In this document: piece by piece, positions 29,875 to 39,145 of the stretch
Position numbering within the stretch: position 1 is the stretch's first letter
Layout of the letters: every line of letters begins with the position of its first letter
Source: Fidelibacterota bacterium
Lineage (GTDB): Bacteria > Fidelibacterota > Marinisomatia > SCGC-AAA003-L08 > D37C17
Assembly (NCBI GenBank): GCA_030748955.1
Contig: JASMKZ010000001.1
Location: 1 to 64,000 of the forward strand
Length of the DNA: 64,000 bases
Reading direction: 5' to 3'
Program-made: the position numbers and the translations under genes
The notes under the pieces: generated by a model
Seen by the model: the letters and a program-made list of their open reading frames with translations, nothing else
The model's database searches: none
Told to the model about the DNA's origin: nothing

Positions 29875-30308
29875 AGCTGCGCGTTATAACCAAACAACTA
29901 TCCAATAAACTCCCATTAGAAAACAAATTACAGAAACGTTCCAATATTAGCCATAATAACTTTGAAAATATTTATAAGCTTCTTCACTCAAAAAAAATAA
30001 CCGAACTACATGTTACAGATGCAACATATTCCAATAAAATTCCGAAAGGGGAAATAATTCAAGTTAAAGACCACATCAACAAAACAGGATCAAATATATT
30101 AATTGGAAGACAGACATTGTTGAATATAAATTTTATTGATATGACGGAGACCTATTCCTTTGAAAAAAATGCTATTATTACTGCCTGTTGTGGAGAAGCG
30201 TTAAATAAAAACCTTGACTATCCTAGCCATTTTCTCTGTCATATCACCACCCTCGCCAAGGCCCTCAAAATCCCCACAATTAAGGGCTTTTTGTATAACA
30301 CCCCATAA
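29871..30308 (+). CDS. Shortened purine-nucleoside-phosphorylase-like protein
   Basis: A 145-residue protein. Its middle (about residues 58-100) reads [15 protein letters not shown] followed by NFIDMTETY, clearly like the DHINLTGxNPLxG and RFxDMSxAYD segments of family 2 purine nucleoside phosphorylases. The phosphate-binding N-terminus and the substrate-binding C-terminal half of the normal 270-residue enzyme are missing. The remaining ends do not match, so this is either a remnant or a repurposed small protein. It starts at GTG overlapping the yggS stop and ends directly before the asparaginase ATG, so the frame is kept under selection or is recently decayed. No catalytic role is claimed. 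Confidence 0.55.
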   Translation: MKLRVITKQLSNKLPLENKLQKRSNISHNNFENIYKLLHSKKITELHVTDATYSNKIPKGEIIQVKDHINKTGSNILIGRQTLLNINFIDMTETYSFEKNAIITACCGEALNKNLDYPSHFLCHITTLAKALKIPTIKGFLYNTP

Positions 30309-31280
30309 ATGAACCTGTATTGCAATGTAAAACGAGGCGAAAACATTGAAAGTAGACACGAAGTATATGCTCTTGCAATTGATGAAGATGGCAAAACAAT
30401 ATTTTCAACGGGAAATCCAGACTATTCTACCTGTATTAGATCATCGCTAAAACCATTTCAAGCATCGGCAGCCATACTAGAAGGCGCAACAGAATTAGCC
30501 GGATTTACTAATGAAGAAATTGCACTCATGTGTGCATCACATAACGGCGAAGAAATTCATGTAAAAACAGCAAGAGGGATGATAAATAAATTAGAATTAA
30601 ACGTTTCACATTTGAAATGTGGCAGCCACCCCCCCTATGATGTTGGTGCAAGAAATAGGGCGCGGAAAACAGGGCCAACTCCTTTTCACAACAATTGCTC
30701 TGGCAAGCATTCTGGCATGTTATCTCTAGCCATCAAACTAGGAGCGAAAACCGACAACTATGTTTCATATAATCATCCAGTTCAACAAAAAATTTTTGAG
30801 CAACTTAAGAGATTAACGGGAAAAAATAATTTTCCCTATGGCGTAGATGGTTGTAGTGCACCAACCCCCTTTTTAACCCTAAAGGAAATTGCAAAACTTT
30901 TCCAAGCCCTAGGACTCAACAAATTTCCTGAGCTCACAACCGCATATAACGCTATGGCCAACCACCCATATTTAACGGCGGGAAAAAATAGATTTGACAC
31001 AGATTTTAATAACGCTATAAATGGCAGGGGAATAACAAAGGTGGGTGGAGAAGCCATTCGTGGAATGGTTATTAAAACAGCAAAATATGGCGTTGTTGGA
31101 ATAGCACAGAAAATATTGGATGGAAATCAGCGAGCCAACGAAACGGCAATTATGACCATTTTAGATCATCTCGACCTATTGAAAATAGCCGAAAATGAAA
31201 AGCTAGAAAAATATAAAACAAAAAAATTATTTAATCACAACAAAGTACATATTGGTGATATAAAGGGGATAATTATTTAA
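30309..31280 (+). CDS. Asparaginase II-family (Rhizobium AnsA-type) amidohydrolase
   Basis: A 323-residue protein of the thermolabile asparaginase II family (PF06089), unrelated to the classic EcA I/II type. The opening RHEVYALAIDEDGK with RSSLKPFQASAAI is the family signature, followed by CASHNGEEIHV, FHNNCSGKHSGML with conserved Cys and Ser, and VDGCSAPTPFLTL. It hydrolyses L-asparagine to aspartate and ammonia in the characterised members; activity here is inferred. It follows the PNP-like gene with no spacer. Confidence 0.85.
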   Translation: MNLYCNVKRGENIESRHEVYALAIDEDGKTIFSTGNPDYSTCIRSSLKPFQASAAILEGATELAGFTNEEIALMCASHNGEEIHVKTARGMINKLELNVSHLKCGSHPPYDVGARNRARKTGPTPFHNNCSGKHSGMLSLAIKLGAKTDNYVSYNHPVQQKIFEQLKRLTGKNNFPYGVDGCSAPTPFLTLKEIAKLFQALGLNKFPELTTAYNAMANHPYLTAGKNRFDTDFNNAINGRGITKVGGEAIRGMVIKTAKYGVVGIAQKILDGNQRANETAIMTILDHLDLLKIAENEKLEKYKTKKLFNHNKVHIGDIKGIII

Positions 31281-31404
31281 ACAATTTATAACCATTATGA
31301 CCCATCCAAACCATCCCGACATATAATGGTTTGAGAATAAGCAGGCCCCTTTCTTCCATTCAATTATTTCATCCAAAGATTAATTAACCCTAAATTTCCT
31401 GTCT

Positions 31405-32991
31405 ATGAAATTCAATAAATATTTATTTTTAGTATTTTTAGGAGCGGTGCTTCTGTGGGGCTTTAAGTCTGATGCCGCCAAAGATCAATTTCAAAAAATG
31501 AAAACACTCACCCAAATTATTCGCCTAGTTAGTGAAAATTATGTGGAAGATGTGGATATGAACGATATTCTAGATGGCGCAATTATTGGTCTGTTAGATA
31601 AACTAGACCCCCATTCCAGCTATATTTCGTCTGATCAATTTGAACTAATTAATGAACAATTTGATGGAGCCTTTGAAGGTATTGGTATTGAATTTAATAT
31701 TTTGGAGGGATATATTACCGTTATTTCTCCCATCCCAGGAACCCCCTCAGACAGGGCGGGGCTTCAGACTGGTGACAAAATAGTGCGCATTAATGATAAA
31801 TCGGCATACAAAATCACCCAAAAAGATGTGATGGAAAAATTGCGCGGTCCAAAAGGAACGCCCGTTGACGTTACCATTTCCCGCCCCGGAATGGATGAAG
31901 ATTTTGATGTAACCCTAGTAAGAGATAAAATTCCCATTGTGAGCGTGATGGCATCATTTATGGTTGATGATGAAACAGGATATATTAAAGTGGGTCGGTT
32001 TGCTAGGGCTACGGCAAAAGAAATTGATGAATCTCTTTCTAAGCTAGAAAATATGGGTATGAAGCAGCTTTTACTAGACCTTAGGAACAATGGAGGGGGA
32101 ATGATGGATCAAGCTATCAGTATTGTGGATATGTTTGTTTCTTCACGAGATACTATTTTATTTACGAAAGGTAAAATTTCCGGATCAACAGAAGTATATC
32201 GTGCCCGAAAAAGCAGCCTAGATAAAGACTATCCAGTTGTGGTTCTTATAAATAGAGGATCTGCCAGCGCTAGTGAAATAGTGTCTGGTGCATTTCAAGA
32301 TCTAGACAGGGGGTTAGTAGTAGGTGAAACCAGTTTTGGCAAGGGGTTGGTACAACGGCAATACCCTCTTAGAGATGGCTCAGCAGCACGTATTACTATT
32401 GCTCGATATTACACGCCATCAGGGAGGTTAATCCAGCGACCCTATGAAGATATTGGCGACTACTATACCGACTTGGGAAAAGATAGTAGAGAAGCTACAG
32501 ATTCTACGCTGGCAGAGAAACCTATTTTTACTACCCAAAAAGGAAGACATGTTTATGGTGGCGGAGGAATAACACCAGATATTTTCTCTGAAATGAATTT
32601 AGACTTTAATGAAAGCACTCGAGAAATTTTATTTCACCCCGATCGACCAACCTTTCAGTTTGCTGGAGAATTAAAGAGCGAGATTGAGGGGAGATATAAA
32701 ACATTTAAAGATTTCACAGCCTCTTATCAATTGAAAAACAAACAACGAGACAAATTTTTTCTATGGTTAAAAAATCAAGAAATAGATTTTGAAACAGAAG
32801 AATTAGAAGAAAATTGGGCATATATTGAAAACAGAATATTGGCCAATGTGGCCAGCAGTATCTGGGGAAAAGAATTTTTATACAAAAAATTGTTAGATAC
32901 GGATAAACAAGCACAGAAGGCATTACTTCACTTTGACGAGGCTAAAGAATTGATTGGCACATTATATTCTCAAGATCCCGTATCAGAATAA
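31405..32991 (+). CDS. ctpA: Carboxyl-terminal processing protease (S41)
   Basis: A 528-residue exported serine protease. An N-terminal signal anchor (about residues 5-22) is followed by a helical region, a PDZ domain (about 90-175; GIGIEFNILEGYITVISPIPGTPSDRAG region), and the S41 catalytic core. The catalytic Ser lies in NRGSASASEIVSGAFQD, and the Lys in VGETSFGKGLVQ. The C-terminal part contains a conserved tail with YYTPSGRLIQRPYED. CtpA proteases trim or degrade periplasmic proteins at their C-termini. A 124-bp spacer with no clear terminator separates it from the asparaginase. Confidence 0.93.
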   Translation: MKFNKYLFLVFLGAVLLWGFKSDAAKDQFQKMKTLTQIIRLVSENYVEDVDMNDILDGAIIGLLDKLDPHSSYISSDQFELINEQFDGAFEGIGIEFNILEGYITVISPIPGTPSDRAGLQTGDKIVRINDKSAYKITQKDVMEKLRGPKGTPVDVTISRPGMDEDFDVTLVRDKIPIVSVMASFMVDDETGYIKVGRFARATAKEIDESLSKLENMGMKQLLLDLRNNGGGMMDQAISIVDMFVSSRDTILFTKGKISGSTEVYRARKSSLDKDYPVVVLINRGSASASEIVSGAFQDLDRGLVVGETSFGKGLVQRQYPLRDGSAARITIARYYTPSGRLIQRPYEDIGDYYTDLGKDSREATDSTLAEKPIFTTQKGRHVYGGGGITPDIFSEMNLDFNESTREILFHPDRPTFQFAGELKSEIEGRYKTFKDFTASYQLKNKQRDKFFLWLKNQEIDFETEELEENWAYIENRILANVASSIWGKEFLYKKLLDTDKQAQKALLHFDEAKELIGTLYSQDPVSE

Positions 32992-33093
32992 ATAAGAAAA
33001 TTTTCTTTATCAAATGGAATAATACCCCTAATTTTATAGACTAATTTCTACATTAGAATTTCAATTAATTCGTAATTAAAAAGGATAAGAATA

Positions 33094-33705
33094 ATGGTTC
33101 AACTGTTTATTGATGGTGGCGGGTTCATGTGGCCCATTTTATTTATTTTCATTATTGGTTTTGTGTTCGTAATTGAGCGCTTATACCATCTATTTAAAGG
33201 CTTATCAAGCAATGAAGACTTTGCCTATGAAGTTGCTGAAACAGTGAAACAGTCTGGAATTGATTCCGCAAAAACACAGTGCGAAGGCGCCGTAGGTCCT
33301 GTTGCCAATTTATGTTTATCTGCCCTAGATCGAGCAAGGATTGGTGCGGATGAGGCCGAACATGCTTTGGATCATTCTGGAAGTATTGAGATGGCATCCA
33401 TGGAAAAAAACATGACCTGGATTTCACTCTGCATTGCAACAGCCCCCATGTTGGGATTTTTAGGAACGGTTTGGGGAATGATACAGGCTTTTAATGATAT
33501 AAAGATGGCAAACGATATTTCTCCTGCGGTTGTAGCTGGCGGTATTTCAGTTGCCCTGCTAACAACCGCGTTTGGCTTGGTAGTGGCTGTGGTCCTGCAG
33601 ATATTCCAAAATGCTGTGTTGTATATTATTGACAACCAGATTGTTACCCTTCAAAAAAGCACAACCGCCCTTCTTCACGCCATAAAGGATAGTGATAAAG
33701 CTTAA
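33094..33705 (+). CDS. exbB: ExbB/TolQ-type proton channel protein
   Basis: A 203-residue inner-membrane protein with three membrane segments (about residues 12-32, 108-130 and 146-170). The conserved region WISLCIATAPMLGFLGTVWGMIQAF and the GGISVALLTTAFGLVVAVV segment are typical of the MotA/TolQ/ExbB family. With the two ExbD-like proteins and TonB-like protein downstream it forms a proton-driven complex that energises outer-membrane transport. The ATG is preceded by AAGGA at good spacing. Confidence 0.9.
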   Translation: MVQLFIDGGGFMWPILFIFIIGFVFVIERLYHLFKGLSSNEDFAYEVAETVKQSGIDSAKTQCEGAVGPVANLCLSALDRARIGADEAEHALDHSGSIEMASMEKNMTWISLCIATAPMLGFLGTVWGMIQAFNDIKMANDISPAVVAGGISVALLTTAFGLVVAVVLQIFQNAVLYIIDNQIVTLQKSTTALLHAIKDSDKA

Positions 33706-33723
33706 AACTTCCCCAAAAAGGGT

Positions 33724-34125
33724 ATGATTAAAAAACAAAGAAGACCCATGCAGGAAATAAATTCGTCTTCCATGGCGGATATAGCATTTTTATTGCTGGT
33801 ATTTTTTTTGGTGACCACCACTATTTCTATGGATAAGGGCATTAGCTTGGTCCTACCATCTGAAGGAAATGAGCTTGAAGTAAACCGAAAAAATATTGTA
33901 AATATTCTTATGAATGAAAGCGGAAAAGTTTTGTTGGATGATAAACCAACCAAGGTTAATGACATCAAGGGAATGGTGGAAAAGAAGCTTTCTGGTAATC
34001 CAAACCTCATTTTCTCTGTTCAGACACATCCCAGAACCAAATATCAAGACTACCTTAAAGTGCTTGACCAGTTAAAGGAAGCAAAAGCCACAAAAATATC
34101 AATAGCAAACCCGCCTGCATTTTAA
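33724..34125 (+). CDS. exbD: ExbD/TolR-family protein (first copy)
   Basis: A 133-residue protein with a short cytoplasmic N-terminus, one membrane helix (about residues 16-34) and a periplasmic domain. MADIAFLLLVFFLVTTTIS contains the conserved Asp in the membrane segment that carries protons in ExbD/TolR. The SSMADIAF opening is the standard family form. It lies between exbB and a second exbD. Confidence 0.9.
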   Translation: MIKKQRRPMQEINSSSMADIAFLLLVFFLVTTTISMDKGISLVLPSEGNELEVNRKNIVNILMNESGKVLLDDKPTKVNDIKGMVEKKLSGNPNLIFSVQTHPRTKYQDYLKVLDQLKEAKATKISIANPPAF

Positions 34126-34131
34126 TATAAT

Positions 34132-34542
34132 ATGAAAATAGAAAGAAAAACGCATACCAGTAAAGAAATATCTACCTCATCCATGCCAGATATTATTTTT
34201 ATGCTCCTGATATTTTTCATGGTGACAACTGTAATGCGAGAATATGAAGGGCTGGATATTATTATGCCCCGGGCAAAAATGATTGAAAAATTGGAAAGCA
34301 AACGACACACCTCCTATGTATGGGCAACAAAAGATGGTCTCGTTTCGGTGGACGATCGCATTATTAATATTAATAATCTATCTGGGCTAATGTACAACAA
34401 GATAGCCAAAGACCCTAAAATTACAGTTTCATTGAAGTCTGATGAAAAAACAACAATGAAACTTATTACTGATATTCATACCCAGCTTCGAACAGCAAAC
34501 GCATTAAAACTTAGCTATTCAGCCCTTACGAAAGCGCCCTAA
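34132..34542 (+). CDS. exbD: ExbD/TolR-family protein (second copy)
   Basis: A 136-residue paralogue of the preceding gene. SSMPDIIFMLLIFFMVTTVM carries the membrane Asp. The periplasmic domain differs considerably from the first copy, so the two may form a heterodimer rather than duplicate one function. Tandem exbD genes are common in Bacteroidetes-like TonB operons. The next gene begins 2 bases after its stop. Confidence 0.88.
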   Translation: MKIERKTHTSKEISTSSMPDIIFMLLIFFMVTTVMREYEGLDIIMPRAKMIEKLESKRHTSYVWATKDGLVSVDDRIININNLSGLMYNKIAKDPKITVSLKSDEKTTMKLITDIHTQLRTANALKLSYSALTKAP

Positions 34543-34544
34543 CC

Positions 34545-35174
34545 GTGATTATTAGAACTGACCCATTATTAGTCCATTATCCTGTTAGAATTCGGGAAGT
34601 TACCATTGGGGTAATCCTATTTTTAACCTTTATGTTTTATTTTTTCCCCCGGTTTTTAGGAGAAGGGGAACGCAGCAATTTTACAGTTGTTGATGAAATA
34701 GAAACGTTTGATATTCCTCAAACCGAGCAGATAAAAATTCCCGAACCACCAGCGAGGCCTTCAGTACCAGTAGCTTCGGAAGATGAATTTTTTGATGAAG
34801 ACATTACTATTGAAGATACAGACTTTGATGATTTTGAAGACTGGGATGCACCGCCACCCCCCCCATCAGAGGGCCCCAATGTAAAATTTATTCCCTATGA
34901 TAAAGCTCCAAAACCAAAAATTCCAATTAGACCGATATATCCTGAAATTGCCCAGGAAGCAGGAATTGAGGGAACGGTGTATATCCAGTTTTTTATAAAT
35001 GCCAAAGGCAATGTAACTGAAGCATGGGTTCAAAAAGGAATTCCCAATACGGGGTTAAATGAAGCCGCATTAGCTGCAGTAAAAAAATCTAAATGGAAAC
35101 CAGCCCAACAGCGGGATAAAAAAGTGGGTGTTTGGCAAACTGTGCCAGTGAAGTTTGAGCTTACCTCACATTAA
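34545..35174 (+). CDS. tonB: TonB-family energy transducer
   Basis: A 209-residue protein with a single N-terminal membrane anchor (about residues 18-36), a flexible acidic and proline-rich linker (including DAPPPPPSEGP), and a C-terminal TonB domain from about residue 125. The domain signature is IRPIYPEIAQEAGIEGTVYI followed by NEAALAAVKKSKWKPA. The start is GTG. It couples ExbB/ExbD proton flow to outer-membrane receptors; no TonB-dependent receptor is in the window. A 148-bp spacer follows, with no strong terminator seen. Confidence 0.9.
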   Translation: MIIRTDPLLVHYPVRIREVTIGVILFLTFMFYFFPRFLGEGERSNFTVVDEIETFDIPQTEQIKIPEPPARPSVPVASEDEFFDEDITIEDTDFDDFEDWDAPPPPPSEGPNVKFIPYDKAPKPKIPIRPIYPEIAQEAGIEGTVYIQFFINAKGNVTEAWVQKGIPNTGLNEAALAAVKKSKWKPAQQRDKKVGVWQTVPVKFELTSH

Positions 35175-35322
35175 AAATCTAGAATAAAGACTATCCCCGT
35201 GACCCCCAACCCAACCCCAGCCGTAGAGAAAAAATATATTAATAATCAAGCTTAATTTTGAAGCTACCAAGGAAGGGATTAAAAAAGAGACCTCCATTAG
35301 CCATCTCATTTAATATTTATTC

Positions 35323-36069
35323 CTATTTTGTATCAATCCCAAACAGTTTATTATAAATCCACATAATCGGATCATAAAAGCGGTCCACCACCCTTTCCTT
35401 TAAGGGAATAATTCCATTATCCGTAATCTGAATATGTTCGGGGCAGACATCCGTACAGCAGCGGGTGATATTACACATACCCGATCCAAACTCATTTTTT
35501 ATTTTAGGAATGCGGTCCCCCCTATCCAATGGGTGCATTTCCAGTGAAGCTAAGCGGACCATAAAGCGCGGACCGACAAACCTCTCCTTCTTATCCTGAT
35601 CCCGGAGAACGTGGCAAACATCCTGACAGAGATAACATTCAATACATTTTCTAAATTCCTGAATTCGCTCGACATCCTGCTGATACATAACATGGTCCTC
35701 ACCATTTTTTTTCACCCGTGGCTTGAAGGGCGGAATCATTTTATTCTGCTTATAATTCCAGGAAACATCTGTAACTAGATCTTTAATAATAGGAAATGTT
35801 TTTAAGGGTTGGATAGTAATACTATCATCTTCTGCAAACTCATTCATTCGAGTCATACAAGATAGTTTTGGCCGACCGTTTATTTCCATACTACAGGAAC
35901 CGCACTTTCCCGCCTTACAATTCCACCGGACAGCCAAATCATTTGAATGTTCTGCCTGGATGCGGTGAATAGCATCTAGGACTACCATGCCCCGCTCTAA
36001 CTTTATACTGTACGTTTTAAATTCACCCTTTTCTGCACTCCCACGCCATATATTAAACTTACGCTCCAA
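35323..36069 (-). CDS. sdhB: Succinate dehydrogenase/fumarate reductase iron-sulfur subunit
   Basis: About 248 residues. The [2Fe-2S] motif is complete as C-X4-C-X2-C-X11-C (starting CKAGKCGSC), and the C-terminal domain carries CIECYLCQDVCH and CCTDVCPEHI for the [4Fe-4S] and [3Fe-4S] clusters. The frame extends 33 bases upstream to an ATG at 36102, but the TTG at 36069 has a strong GGAGG just before it and gives the usual N-terminus, so I prefer it. It overlaps sdhA by 11 bases. It is the last gene of the sdhC-sdhA-sdhB run. Confidence 0.93.
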   Translation of the reverse strand: MERKFNIWRGSAEKGEFKTYSIKLERGMVVLDAIHRIQAEHSNDLAVRWNCKAGKCGSCSMEINGRPKLSCMTRMNEFAEDDSITIQPLKTFPIIKDLVTDVSWNYKQNKMIPPFKPRVKKNGEDHVMYQQDVERIQEFRKCIECYLCQDVCHVLRDQDKKERFVGPRFMVRLASLEMHPLDRGDRIPKIKNEFGSGMCNITRCCTDVCPEHIQITDNGIIPLKERVVDRFYDPIMWIYNKLFGIDTK

Positions 36070-37891
36070 TTCCGCCTCCCTCCAATTCCGCCAATGAAGC
36101 AAAACCTATATCTGCTAATTCTTTTGGCGGATCTTCCCGCCTAACCTTTTCAGCGGACATCCCGGAATCTGTCCTCTTAATTACAATATTATATTCCAAT
36201 CCTTCCTCCTGTTCACCTACAAAATCAAGGCGGGTATGAGCCCCACGACTTTCTTGTCGGATAAGAGCCGCCCTAGTAACCGCTTCGGCAGTAACAATGA
36301 GATTTTTTAAATCCAAGGCTTCATTCCAGCCAGGATTATATTGAGCAGAAGCGGGGACAGAGATTTTTTTAATGTCTGCATTTAGTTCCTGCAACTTATT
36401 CAAGCCCGCCTCCAATTCTTCGCCAGTACGGACAATACTAACAAATGTCTGCATTATATTCTGCAATTTTTCATGTACCAGATAGGGGTTTTTGCCATTC
36501 TCCCTGTTCAGTATGTCCGTTGCACCCTTAATAATTTTACCCACCTCTTCATTACTACATTTTAATTGTCCAGAGAGGCTATTTATATAATCGGTTGCGC
36601 CGTCCCCGGCTAGCTTTCCGAACACCAAAAGGTCAGAAAGTGAGTTACCTCCCAAACGATTGGCCCCATGCATGCCGGCGGCACATTCACCGCAGGCAAA
36701 TAATCCTGGGACATTCGTCTGTTGGCTATTGCTGTTTACCCGGATGCCACCCATAAAATAATGTAGAGTGGGACCCACCTCCATTGGCTGTTCGGTAATA
36801 TCTATTTCTGCCAGCTCCTTAAACTGATGATACATTGATGGCAACTTCTTTTTTATAAATTCAGCTGGCCTTCGGGATGCGATATCCAAAAAAGCACCAC
36901 CATTAGGAGAGCCCCTACCAGCTTCAACTTCTTTTTTAATGGCGCGGGCAACTACATCCCGGGTTAGGAGTTCGGGCGGGCGGCGGGCTTCACGGTCACC
37001 ATCAAGCCAACGAGATGCTTCTTCTTCAGTATCAGCAGTTTCACTAGCAAATTTTTCCGGAATATAATTAAACATAAAGCGTTCACCCTCACTGTTTAAC
37101 AAAACCCCACCATCTCCTCTTACACCCTCAGTGACCAGGATTCCCTTAACGGATGGCGGCCAAACCATGCCTGTAGGATGAAATTGTGTAAATTCCATAT
37201 CCATCAATTCTGCCCCTGCACGATATGCCATTCCAAGACCATCACCAGTATACTCCCAAGAGTTGGAAGTTACCTTCCAAGCCTTTCCACCACCACCGGT
37301 AGCTAGTATAATTGCCTTGGCTTTAAATAATACAAAGCGGCCGGTTTCCCGCCAGTAAGCAAGCAACCCTGAAACTTTACCCCCATCTAATATAATATCC
37401 AATCCAGTACATTCCATATGGGTGGATATGCCGTGATGCACACAAAAATCCTGAAGTGTGCGAATAATTTCTAATCCGGTGCGGTCACCTACATGAGCCA
37501 GGCGGGGATAGCGATGTCCACCGAAGTTCCGCTGATTGATGAGTCCTTTGTCGGTGCGATCGAATACAGCGCCCCATTCTTCCAATTCACGCACTCGATC
37601 CGGCGCCTGTTTGGCATGGAGCTCTGCCATCCTCCATTGATTTAAAAACTTTCCACCCCGCATAGTGTCACGAAAATGGATTTTCCAATTATCCCGAGAA
37701 TCAACATTGCCCAGAGATGCTGCAATACCACCCTCGGCCATGACGGTATGAGCTTTTCCAAGCAGTGATTTCGATATAATTCCTGTACTTAGCCCCTTAC
37801 TAGCACATTCAATAGCTGCCCGTATTCCAGCACCGCCAGCACCAACAACCAATACATCATGTTCTATAGTCTGAATATCTGAATAATCCAT
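36059..37891 (-). CDS. sdhA: Succinate dehydrogenase/fumarate reductase flavoprotein subunit
   Basis: A 610-residue FAD enzyme. The dinucleotide motif is VVGAGGAGIRAAIE, and the FAD-linking His is in AHTVMAEGGIAASLG. The active-site region EFTQFHPTGM and the Arg of DFVGEQEEGLEYN context are in place. The protein contains an insert of about 25 residues (TADTEEEASRWLDGD) before the HPxG region's partner domain that is typical of one SdhA lineage. It forms the cytoplasmic head with SdhB. Its start is 1 base from the sdhC stop. Confidence 0.94.
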   Translation of the reverse strand: MDYSDIQTIEHDVLVVGAGGAGIRAAIECASKGLSTGIISKSLLGKAHTVMAEGGIAASLGNVDSRDNWKIHFRDTMRGGKFLNQWRMAELHAKQAPDRVRELEEWGAVFDRTDKGLINQRNFGGHRYPRLAHVGDRTGLEIIRTLQDFCVHHGISTHMECTGLDIILDGGKVSGLLAYWRETGRFVLFKAKAIILATGGGGKAWKVTSNSWEYTGDGLGMAYRAGAELMDMEFTQFHPTGMVWPPSVKGILVTEGVRGDGGVLLNSEGERFMFNYIPEKFASETADTEEEASRWLDGDREARRPPELLTRDVVARAIKKEVEAGRGSPNGGAFLDIASRRPAEFIKKKLPSMYHQFKELAEIDITEQPMEVGPTLHYFMGGIRVNSNSQQTNVPGLFACGECAAGMHGANRLGGNSLSDLLVFGKLAGDGATDYINSLSGQLKCSNEEVGKIIKGATDILNRENGKNPYLVHEKLQNIMQTFVSIVRTGEELEAGLNKLQELNADIKKISVPASAQYNPGWNEALDLKNLIVTAEAVTRAALIRQESRGAHTRLDFVGEQEEGLEYNIVIKRTDSGMSAEKVRREDPPKELADIGFASLAELEGGGIGA

Positions 37892-37892
37892 T

Positions 37893-38744
37893 TTAATTTC
37901 CCCAGGTGCTGAAGTCTGTCCAAATTCCCCTGGACACTAATCGCACATAAATATCTGTCAGCGCTACCCATACCATGCTGATCCAAGCCCAGAACATATG
38001 TCTGCCATTCAGCCAAGAAACACTCTGCCAGATTTTAAAACGCACTTTTTCTTTACCCTTTGGACAGGTAAAGCAATCGTGCCTACCCCCACTGAGATGC
38101 CGGAATGCATGACAGCCGAAAGTATAGCCTGCTAGGAAAATTGGGTTTAAAAGCAGGATAATAGACCCCACTCCCACGCCAATTTTTCCATTCCGAAAAA
38201 AGGAGAGAAATGCGTCGTATGATAAAACTGCTACAAAACCAATGGCTATGTAGAGGGTGAAACGATGTAAATTTTGTACAACCAACAATGCTGTTTCACC
38301 TTTATAATTTTTTTGAGGCACACCGGTTACTGCGCAAGCTGGAGGCGAAAGAAAGTAGGAGCGGTAGTAAAATTTTCGGTAATAATAACAAGTGAGGCGA
38401 AAGGAAAGAGGCCCGGCTAAAATCAGGATGGCAGGGGTTACAGGAATGAGATTAGGCATCCATTCCGGCCAAGAGCCAAACCAGGCATGGAGTAGTGGAG
38501 CAGAACCAGCAGCGCTTTCTTCAATAAAAAGCAATGGTGAATAAAAGGGTGACAGGTATCCGCCAAAACCTTCATGCCCTGCGCTGAACCAGTAATAATC
38601 ACCCTGGAACATGGCCCAGGTGGTATAAATGACAAAACTTAAAAATCCTAACCCTGTTAAAAATGGTTCAAGCCACCATGTATCAGAACGGTGGGTTTGA
38701 AAAAGGCCGACTTCATTGGCGCCCATTGCCTGTTCATTTTTCAT
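37893..38744 (-). CDS. sdhC: Succinate dehydrogenase cytochrome b-type membrane anchor
   Basis: A 283-residue protein with about five membrane segments (near residues 30-48, 100-118, 160-182, 195-215 and 240-262). Several His residues lie next to the helices (NLHRF, GCHAFRHLSGGRH, GRHMFW) and could hold heme b. It is larger than the small SdhC/SdhD anchors and resembles the single-subunit anchors of mycobacterial Sdh1-like and related complexes. Identification leans on its place directly upstream of sdhA. The direction of the complex (succinate oxidation or fumarate reduction) cannot be told. Confidence 0.75.
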   Translation of the reverse strand: MKNEQAMGANEVGLFQTHRSDTWWLEPFLTGLGFLSFVIYTTWAMFQGDYYWFSAGHEGFGGYLSPFYSPLLFIEESAAGSAPLLHAWFGSWPEWMPNLIPVTPAILILAGPLSFRLTCYYYRKFYYRSYFLSPPACAVTGVPQKNYKGETALLVVQNLHRFTLYIAIGFVAVLSYDAFLSFFRNGKIGVGVGSIILLLNPIFLAGYTFGCHAFRHLSGGRHDCFTCPKGKEKVRFKIWQSVSWLNGRHMFWAWISMVWVALTDIYVRLVSRGIWTDFSTWGN

Positions 38745-38769
38745 ATGTTTTTAGAGTTTGCTTGTTTAA

Positions 38770-39135
38770 TTACCGTGTAATGAGAATTCCTAAACCAATA
38801 CCACCGAGCCCCAACAATATACTACCCAGCATATAAATGGCAGTCATTTTAAAGTGACCTGCTTGTAGCATTTTAAATAATTCTAATCCAAATGTTGAAA
38901 ATGTAGTGAAACCACCCAAGATACCAATGGCAACAAATTCCTTTAAGGGTAAAGTAGAATTTTTTTCTAATCCCAATCCAACAAAAATACCCAGGAGGGT
39001 ACAGCCAATAAAATTAACAGAGAAGGTGCCCACAGGAAAACCGAATCGGTTAGACTGAGTTAGCCAAGTTGACGTGAGATATCTAAGAGAGGCGCCGATG
39101 AAACCGCCGGCTCCTACTAAGACGATTTCTTTCAT
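38770..39135 (-). CDS. crcB: Fluoride exporter CrcB/Fluc
   Basis: A 121-residue protein with four membrane segments. The signatures are GGFIGASLRYLTS, NFIGCTLLGIF and GGFTTFSTFGLE, the standard Fluc fluoride-channel motifs with the phenylalanine box and the polar track. It exports fluoride as a dual-topology dimer. It lies 10 bases after spoVG on the same strand and 25 bases before sdhC, so there is no room for its own leader or fluoride riboswitch. Confidence 0.93.
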   Translation of the reverse strand: MKEIVLVGAGGFIGASLRYLTSTWLTQSNRFGFPVGTFSVNFIGCTLLGIFVGLGLEKNSTLPLKEFVAIGILGGFTTFSTFGLELFKMLQAGHFKMTAIYMLGSILLGLGGIGLGILITR

Positions 39136-39145
39136 TTAGTCGATA

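Noticed and set aside
35175-35322. Terminator between tonB and sdhB
   Set aside because: Only a weak 5-bp stem (AGCTT/AAGCT) without a proper T run is visible; not enough to report.
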